64,000 nt of DNA from an uncultured Collinsella sp. GTDB taxonomy: Bacteria > Actinomycetota > Coriobacteriia > Coriobacteriales > Coriobacteriaceae. The stretch spans positions 1-64,000 of the forward strand of contig CABUOA010000005.1 in the NCBI GenBank assembly GCA_902493145.1, written 5' to 3'. Position numbers and translations under genes: made by a program. This document shows positions 59,310 through 64,000 of the stretch, in pieces. Below the pieces are notes generated by a model, which saw only the letters and a list, made by a program, of their open reading frames with translations, did no database searches and was not told the DNA's origin. The first letter of the stretch is position 1. Each line of letters begins with the position of its first letter.

Positions 59310-60062
59310 ATGACGCAGGCAATAACGGATTCCAAGCAGGCCTCCGCCGCGCTGGCGGAGCTGTTCGACACCCACGAGCGCGTGGTCTTCTTTGGCGGCG
59401 CGGGTGTTTCCACGGCGAGCGGCATCCCCGATTTCCGCAGCGTGGATGGCCTGTACCACCAGCAGTTTGCCTACCCGCCCGAGACCATGCTCTCGCATAG
59501 CTTTTATGAGGCGCATCCGGCCGAGTTCTTCGACTTCTACCGCACCAAGATGATCGCGCTTGGCGCTAAGCCCAATCGCTGCCACACCAAGCTGGCCGAG
59601 CTGGAGCGCGCCGGCAAGCTAAATGCCGTGGTGACGCAAAACATTGACGGCCTGCATCAGATGGCAGGATCGCAGCGTGTGTTCGAGCTGCACGGCTCGG
59701 TCCATCGCAACATTTGCCAGTCGTGCGGCGCGGTCTATAGTGCCGAGTGGATTTGCTCGCGCGAGCACGAGGACGCCGCGGGCGTGCCCATGTGTCCTGC
59801 GTGCGGCGGGCGCATTAAGCCCGATGTGGTGCTCTACGAGGAGCCGCTCGATGAGTGCGTGCTGACCGGCGCCGTTGCCGCCATCGCCGCGACCGATGCC
59901 CTCATTGTGGGCGGGACCTCGCTCGTGGTGTATCCGGCGGCGGGCCTTACGCGTTACTTTACCGGCGATACGCTGGCCATTTGCAATCTTGCTCCCACCG
60001 ATCAGGATGCAAATGCCGACCTGCTGATTTCTTGCGACATCGCGGCTGCGTTTGCGTTTTAG
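59310..60062 (+). CDS. NAD-dependent protein deacylase, sirtuin
   Basis: The 250-residue sirtuin removes acyl groups from lysines using NAD. NAD-binding GGAGVSTASGIPDFRS, catalytic TQNIDGLHQMAG and ELHGSVHRN (His), four zinc cysteines (CQSC and CPAC), and GGTSLVVYPAAGL are intact. A Tyr and an Arg near residues 67-70, used by desuccinylases, are not obvious, so deacetylation is the safer call. GGGACGGAG precedes the ATG at 59310. The folate gene follows with its own probable promoter. Confidence 0.93.
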   Translation: MTQAITDSKQASAALAELFDTHERVVFFGGAGVSTASGIPDFRSVDGLYHQQFAYPPETMLSHSFYEAHPAEFFDFYRTKMIALGAKPNRCHTKLAELERAGKLNAVVTQNIDGLHQMAGSQRVFELHGSVHRNICQSCGAVYSAEWICSREHEDAAGVPMCPACGGRIKPDVVLYEEPLDECVLTGAVAAIAATDALIVGGTSLVVYPAAGLTRYFTGDTLAICNLAPTDQDANADLLISCDIAAAFAF

Positions 60063-60076
60063 CCCGCGTGCGCGGA

Positions 60077-60082
60077 TACAAT
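60077..60082 (+). promoter_or_regulatory. Candidate -10 element for folP-folK
   Basis: TACAAT in the context GGATACAATAG, 75 bases before the start codon. There is no clear -35; TTGCGT lies at 60052. Confidence 0.4.
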
Positions 60083-60156
60083 AGAAAGACTGATTGCAAA
60101 GCGACCCCGCCGCCTGCGCCCGAGCGCGGCGGCGCGGGCATTTGAGGAGGATGTTC

Positions 60157-61884
60157 ATGGCGAACGATAGCAAGACATGGCGGTGCGGAAAGTACGAGCT
60201 CAGCTTTGACCGTCCGCGCATCATGGGCGTCCTCAACGTGACGCCCGATTCGTTTAGTGACGGCGGGGAGCACTTCGACCCGGATGCCGCCATCGAGTAC
60301 GGCCTGGCGATGCTCGACGCCGGCGCCGACATCATCGACGTGGGCGGCGAGTCCACGCGCCCCGGCTTTACCCCGGTTAATCCCGACGAGGAGGCTCGCC
60401 GCGTGCTGCCCGTGGTGCGCGCGCTGGCCAAAGAGGGCGCCATCGTCTCGATCGACACGCGCCACGTGGCGGTTGCCAAGGCGGCCGTGCGCTGCGGCGC
60501 CTCGATCGTCAACGACGTGACGGGCTTCACCGACCCCAAGATGGTCGAGTTTGTCGCGACGAGCACCTGCGGCGTCATCGTGATGCACGCCGGCGAGGTT
60601 GCGGCGCCCACCCGCACGCATGCGACGGTGCAGCTCGATACCTCGGCCGCGGCGTTTGTTGCCGAGAAGGCGCGCGAAGCGGCTGCCGAGGCTGCGCGCG
60701 AGGCCGAGAAGCCTGCCCGCCGTCGCCGCGGCAAGCTGCTGGGCGAGCCCAAGACGGAGGCCAAGCTTCCGGGAGGCGTGGTGCAGCCCTCACTGCCGTT
60801 CGGCGATCCGGAGCCCGCGCCGGAGCCTACGGACGAGCAGAAGCAGGAGACGCCGGCCGCCGAAGAGACCGCCCCTGCTGCCGAGGCCGCCGCGACCCCT
60901 GAGCCCGCGCCGGAGCCCAATGACCACCTGGCTGCCATGATGCGCCGCAGCGCCCGCCGCGAGGAAGCCTACGTGCCCACCTCTCAGCTCCGCCGCTTCA
61001 CCCTGCCCGATTCGGCGCCCATCATGCGCCGCGTCATGGGCTTCCTATCCGACCAGGCCCGCACGCTCATCCATGCCGGCGTGTCGCGCGACCGCATCTG
61101 CATCGATCCCGGCCCGGGCTTTGGCAAGACGGCCAACGAGGACATCGTCATCCAGCGCGAGACCGCCAAGATGGCGTCGCTGGGCTACCCGCTCATGTGT
61201 GCCGTGTCGCGCAAACGCTTTGTGGGCGCCGTCTCGGGCGTGACCGAGGCCGCCGCGCGCGATGCCGCCACGTTTGGCGTGTGCCTGGGCGCTATCCAGG
61301 CCGGTGCAAACATCGTGCGCGTGCACGACGCCACTGGCTTTGCGCAGTTCCTGAACGGTTACTGGGCTGTCGCCAAGCCGCAGCCGCGCCGTGCGTTTGT
61401 GGCCGTGGGCTCCAACCTGGGGCATCGTTGCGACAACATCCGCGCCGCACGTGACATGATCGCCGAGATTCCGCTCACCTGCGTGTCCAACTGCTCGCGC
61501 ATCTACGAGAGCGAGCCGGCCTACGAGACGCGCCAGGACGCGTTTGCCAACGCCGTCATCGAGATTAAGACCGAGCTGGCGCCGTTGGTGCTGCTCGACG
61601 AGCTCATGAAGATCGAGGCCGAGCTGGGCCGCGACCGCTCCAAAAAGGCCAAGGCCAACGGTCCGCGCACCATCGACCTGGACCTGCTGTGGATGGACGG
61701 CGAGACCCACGGCGGCAAAAAGCTGCGCCTGCCGCATCCGCTGATCGGCGAGCGTGACTTTGTGCTGGTGCCGCTCGAGGACCTGATGCACGACCCGGCG
61801 CGGTTCTTCCGCTACAACGGCGTCGAGGTCAAGGAGCCCGAGGATCGCGTGGGCCATATCGTGGGCGAATTGGGGCGTATGTAG
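60157..61884 (+). CDS. Fused dihydropteroate synthase and HPPK with a long insert
   Basis: The 575-residue protein joins two consecutive folate enzymes: FolP (about 1-405) and FolK (about 412-575). FolP motifs are MGVLNVTPDSFSDGG, DVGGESTRPG, IVNDVTGF, VIVMH (His144), DPGPGFGKT (from Asp317) and SRKRFVG. FolK motifs are VAVGSNLGHR, SRIYESEPAY, NAVIEIKTEL, GPRTIDLDLL and LPHPLIGERDFVLVPL. About 173 residues separate VMH from DPGPGFGK, against about 45 in E. coli. The extra part is Ala, Glu and Pro-rich low complexity with a RRRRGK basic patch. GAGGAGG fits the ATG at 60157 rather than 60151. The order DHPS-HPPK is unlike the HPPK-DHPS fusions of eukaryotes. Confidence 0.92.
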   Translation: MANDSKTWRCGKYELSFDRPRIMGVLNVTPDSFSDGGEHFDPDAAIEYGLAMLDAGADIIDVGGESTRPGFTPVNPDEEARRVLPVVRALAKEGAIVSIDTRHVAVAKAAVRCGASIVNDVTGFTDPKMVEFVATSTCGVIVMHAGEVAAPTRTHATVQLDTSAAAFVAEKAREAAAEAAREAEKPARRRRGKLLGEPKTEAKLPGGVVQPSLPFGDPEPAPEPTDEQKQETPAAEETAPAAEAAATPEPAPEPNDHLAAMMRRSARREEAYVPTSQLRRFTLPDSAPIMRRVMGFLSDQARTLIHAGVSRDRICIDPGPGFGKTANEDIVIQRETAKMASLGYPLMCAVSRKRFVGAVSGVTEAAARDAATFGVCLGAIQAGANIVRVHDATGFAQFLNGYWAVAKPQPRRAFVAVGSNLGHRCDNIRAARDMIAEIPLTCVSNCSRIYESEPAYETRQDAFANAVIEIKTELAPLVLLDELMKIEAELGRDRSKKAKANGPRTIDLDLLWMDGETHGGKKLRLPHPLIGERDFVLVPLEDLMHDPARFFRYNGVEVKEPEDRVGHIVGELGRM

Positions 61885-62586
61885 ATGATTGAGATGAATG
61901 CCGTAGCTGTCGGTACCGAGCTCGACACCGCGCGCGACGCTGGTCGCGAGGGTGCGTCTGCGGGCTGGTGTGCTTGGAGCGCGGGCGAGACGTCGTTGAC
62001 GTTTTCGCTGGTCGTGCGCCCGGACGTGAACATGCATGCCTTCCACGGCCTGCCGTTTGTGGCGGCGATGGGCATGATGGACGCGCTCGTGGGCACGGCG
62101 TCGACGCCGGGCCTGGGCCTTGCCGGCAAGGTGGGCATTGAGTGGCCGAGCAATATCGTGTGCGGCGCGCCCGCGTTCGAGACGTCGTTCGCGCGCGTCG
62201 CCGTCAACGGCGGTGCCGGTGCCGCGGGCATGTTCGGTGCCGTGACGGTGGATATTGAGCGTTCGGCGCTGAGCGAGCTCGGTGTAGATGTGGCCGACGA
62301 AGCGCTGGTCGAGGAGCTGGCTGCCGCCGTGCTGACCCGCGTGGACACCTGGGCGGTTGCCGCCAACACACCACAGGGCGCTGCCGGCCCGCTGGCTCCG
62401 GTGCTGGGTGAGTACTTCGATATGGTGCCGCTGCTGGGTCGTCAGGTTGCGGCGGTGTCGCCCAACGGTTTGCCGCTTGCGGTCGGTGTGTTTGCGGGCC
62501 TGGACATCTGGGGCCGCGCGACCATCAAGACCGATGCCGGCGAGCAGGAGTTTCCGCCCGAGGCCGTACGGATTCGCGGACTGTAA
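61885..62586 (+). CDS. Biotin protein ligase-like protein, active site degenerate
   Basis: The 233-residue protein follows the biotin-ligase fold: LTFSLVVRPDV, LPFVAAMGMMDAL, KVGIEWPSNIVCG in place of KWPNDIL, and a C-terminal BPL_C-like domain (GRQVAAVSPNGLPLAVGVFAGLDIWGRATIKT). The biotin-adenylate loop GRGRxGRxW is replaced by GREGASAGWCAW, and the GKLAGIL lysine is absent. It may be a pseudoenzyme or act on another substrate. It starts directly after the folP-folK stop, so it is probably in the same operon. A true BirA must be elsewhere if this one is inactive. Confidence 0.65.
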   Translation: MIEMNAVAVGTELDTARDAGREGASAGWCAWSAGETSLTFSLVVRPDVNMHAFHGLPFVAAMGMMDALVGTASTPGLGLAGKVGIEWPSNIVCGAPAFETSFARVAVNGGAGAAGMFGAVTVDIERSALSELGVDVADEALVEELAAAVLTRVDTWAVAANTPQGAAGPLAPVLGEYFDMVPLLGRQVAAVSPNGLPLAVGVFAGLDIWGRATIKTDAGEQEFPPEAVRIRGL

Positions 62587-62684
62587 CGCGAGGCGCCCGC
62601 GCTCAAAGATAACGATGACAACGAAGCCCTCTTCGGCCTGTGCCGGGGAGGGTTTCGCCTATCTGGTGAATGGGTTGCCAGCGC

Positions 62685-62727
62685 CCTATTCCTCAAAATT
62701 GAAAATTTTTCAGTTTTGAGGAATAGG
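62685..62727. terminator. Bidirectional terminator between BPL-like gene and coaX
   Basis: CCTATTCCTCAAAA (62685-62698) pairs perfectly with TTTTGAGGAATAGG (62714-62727), and the loop GAAAATTTTTC pairs too. It overlaps the end of coaX. Confidence 0.8.
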
Positions 62728-63558
62728 CTTGGCGAACGTTTGCGGGGCTGTGACATCGGGCGTGCTCGACTTATGTCCCTGTTTTACCCCCAGCTTCTGC
62801 ATGCGGCGGTAGATTTCGCAGATGCCCTTGATGGTGAGTTGGCCGTCCACCACGTCGAAGGCATCGGTCGAATCGGCGACGATGCCGGCGAGACCGCCCG
62901 TGGCGATAACGGTGGCATCCTCGCGGCCCAGCTCGCGCTTCATGCGCGCGACCAGGCCCTCGGCCATGGCGGCAGCGCCCACCACGGCGCCGACCTTGAT
63001 GCACTCTTCGGTGTCGCGACCGATGGCGTGCTCGGGCGCCTCGAGCGGCACGCTGGCGAGCTTGGCGGCACGGGCGGCAAGCGCGTCCATGGAGATGCGG
63101 ATGCCCGGCGCAATCGCCCCGCCAATGTAATAACCGTCCTCATCGATGACGTCGATATTGGTCGCGGTGCCAAAGTCCACCACGATTGCCGGCGCGCCGT
63201 AGAAAGTCTCGGCCGCAACGGCGTTGGCTACGCGGTCGGCGCCCACGGCCTGGGGGCGCGCCGCGCGCAGCTTGGTCACGGCGGCCGTCTGCGGCCCGAT
63301 GACGATGGCGTCTGCCGCGATGCGGTTGGCCACGGCGTGCCATTCGCGCGAGAGTTGCGGCACCACGCCCGCAAAGGCGATCGCGTCAACCGTATCGAGC
63401 GAGAGGCCGTACATCTTAAAGAAACCCATCAGGCGCACGTGGATCTCGTCGGCGGTATAGGAGCGGTCGGTGGGCATACGCCACGACTGCACCAGCTCGT
63501 CTCCGTCGAACAGGCCCATGGCCGTCTGCGTGTTTCCCATATCGATAGCGAGCAGCAT
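62710..63558 (-). CDS. coaX: Type III pantothenate kinase
   Basis: CoaX (282 residues) phosphorylates pantothenate in the first step of coenzyme A synthesis; type III enzymes are not inhibited by CoA. The motifs are LLAIDMGNTQTAMGLFDG (phosphate loop), GADRVANAVA, VVDFGTATNIDVID, GGAIAPGI and IGRDTEECIKVGAV, ATGGLAGIV. GGGAG lies 5 bases before the ATG at 63558; an ATG 21 bases upstream has no ribosome site. The C-terminus extends about 25 residues beyond the family core. Convergent with the BPL-like gene. Confidence 0.95.
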   Translation of the reverse strand: MLLAIDMGNTQTAMGLFDGDELVQSWRMPTDRSYTADEIHVRLMGFFKMYGLSLDTVDAIAFAGVVPQLSREWHAVANRIAADAIVIGPQTAAVTKLRAARPQAVGADRVANAVAAETFYGAPAIVVDFGTATNIDVIDEDGYYIGGAIAPGIRISMDALAARAAKLASVPLEAPEHAIGRDTEECIKVGAVVGAAAMAEGLVARMKRELGREDATVIATGGLAGIVADSTDAFDVVDGQLTIKGICEIYRRMQKLGVKQGHKSSTPDVTAPQTFAKPIPQN

Positions 63559-63594
63559 GTCTACTCCCAGTGTTGGCATAAAAGGACGCGCACC

Positions 63595-63600
63595 ATTGTA
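63595..63600 (-). promoter_or_regulatory. Candidate -10 element for coaX
   Basis: TACAAT on the minus strand in the context GTATACAATGG, 37 bases before the coaX start. Confidence 0.4.
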
Positions 63601-63754
63601 TACGCGCCGTCGACGGCGCTCGGCCGCGATTCGTTTACGGTGATAGGGGCTGAGGGGTTTAAATATGAAGGAATTATGCTCTACGAGATTTTCCTTGCCG
63701 TTTACCGAACTCCCGCGTAATATTCTTTCTTGCGCACATGAGGCGCCCAGACAT

Positions 63755-63831
63755 TGCGGGGTGGAGCAGTCTGGTAGCTCGCCGGGCTCATAACCCGGAG
63801 GTCGTAGGTTCAAATCCTGCCCCCGCGACCA
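63755..63831 (+). tRNA. Initiator tRNA-Met (anticodon CAT)
   Basis: A full cloverleaf with encoded CCA is present. The acceptor stem is TGCGGGG/CCCCGCG, the D arm GAGC/GCTC, the anticodon arm CCGGG-CTCATAA-CCCGG, and the T arm carries GGTTCAAATCC. Initiator features are the three G-C pairs at the base of the anticodon loop, the A11-T24 pair in the D stem and a weak first acceptor pair (T1-G72 in place of the common C1-A72 mismatch). Confidence 0.93.
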
Positions 63832-63840
63832 AGAACTTGC

Positions 63841-63871
63841 AGCTCGTCGGCCTAGCCGGCGAGCTTTTTTG
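63841..63871 (+). terminator. Terminator after the tRNA gene
   Basis: AGCTCGTCGGC (63841-63851) pairs with GCCGGCGAGCT (63855-63865), followed by TTTTTT. Confidence 0.8.
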
Positions 63872-63920
63872 TTATTCCGGGACCGTGTTTTCGGTCCAAT
63901 TCCCAACCTCTCAATCAAAG

Positions 63921-63977
63921 ATCTCGATCTGTAACATCTAGACCCGATTTGGGCGGCTAGATGTTACAGATCGAGAT
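63921..63977. repeat. 57-bp palindromic element, copy 6
   Basis: Arms ATCTCGATCTGTAACA and TGTTACAGATCGAGAT pair perfectly. Compared with copy 1, both arms carry the compensating change (A to G, T to C). The 25-base core folds as TCTAG-ACCC-GATTT-GGGC-CTAGA. It lies after the tRNA terminator, far from any surface gene in the window; what follows is outside. Confidence 0.9.
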
Positions 63978-64000
63978 GTTTCGGTAGGACGGTCTTCGTT

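Overview
The window reads as chromosomal DNA of a high-GC gut actinobacterium of the class Coriobacteriia, most like Collinsella. The grounds are GC-rich codon use, LAxTG-type cell-wall sorting signals, a membrane-bound LuxR-type regulator of a kind common in that class, mannose-family PTS genes and a fused FolP-FolK. The genus is an inference from gene style, not a measured identity. There is no prophage, CRISPR array, rRNA operon or recognisable transposase. Almost every gene can be named; most of the unusual material lies between genes.

Layout. 0-9.1 kb: 3' end of purD, a Nudix ADP-ribose pyrophosphatase, a half-size ABC exporter with a membrane-anchored unknown, then carA-carB with a PyrR-type RNA hairpin just before the carA ribosome site. 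9.3-21.2 kb: a carbohydrate locus with a GntR/UTRA repressor, a four-gene mannose-family PTS (EIIA-EIIB-EIIC-EIID), a small membrane protein, a MarR regulator and a 2137-residue cell-wall-anchored GH31 glycosidase. Shared operator-like sites suggest these form one or two linked regulons. 21.3-31.1 kb: purE, a class B sortase, a divergent MoaE-like protein, a CmpB-family membrane protein, purF, purM-purN, an orphan galactitol-type EIIA, a PrsA-type foldase and a YqeY protein. 31.4-35.1 kb: a polar amino-acid ABC importer (ATPase, lipoprotein, two permeases) and a cytidylate-kinase-like protein. 35.1-48.2 kb: a membrane-bound LuxR regulator divergent from three large sortase-anchored surface protein genes. 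The first two are clear paralogues at both ends, and the third is split by a frameshift. 48.3-54.4 kb, minus strand: the electron-bifurcating Nfn pair, pth, prs and glmU. 54.6-57.8 kb: a complete ECF importer (T, fused A-A, S). 58.4-64 kb: exonuclease III, a sirtuin, folP-folK with a long insert, a degenerate biotin-ligase-like protein, coaX and an initiator tRNA-Met.

The purine (purD, purE, purF, purM, purN), pyrimidine (carAB) and PRPP (prs) genes supply nucleotides. The GH31 enzyme and PTS suggest growth on host or dietary glycans, possibly amino-sugar-containing ones. Nfn interconverts NADH, NADPH and ferredoxin, as expected in an anaerobe.

The most unusual feature is a set of intergenic palindrome families. 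(1) Six elements of exactly 57 bp have 16-bp arms around TCTCAATCTGTAACA and a private 25-bp core that is itself self-complementary. Five lie in two arrays with a 23-24 bp gap, just downstream of surface protein genes. (2) At least twelve hairpins have changing arms but a constant GGGACAG or GGGACG core. (3) Two 46-bp palindromes differ by compensating base changes. (4) Single long inverted repeats occur at 31.2, 51.7, 56.3 and 57.9 kb; the 56.3 kb one lies inside the ECF ATPase gene.
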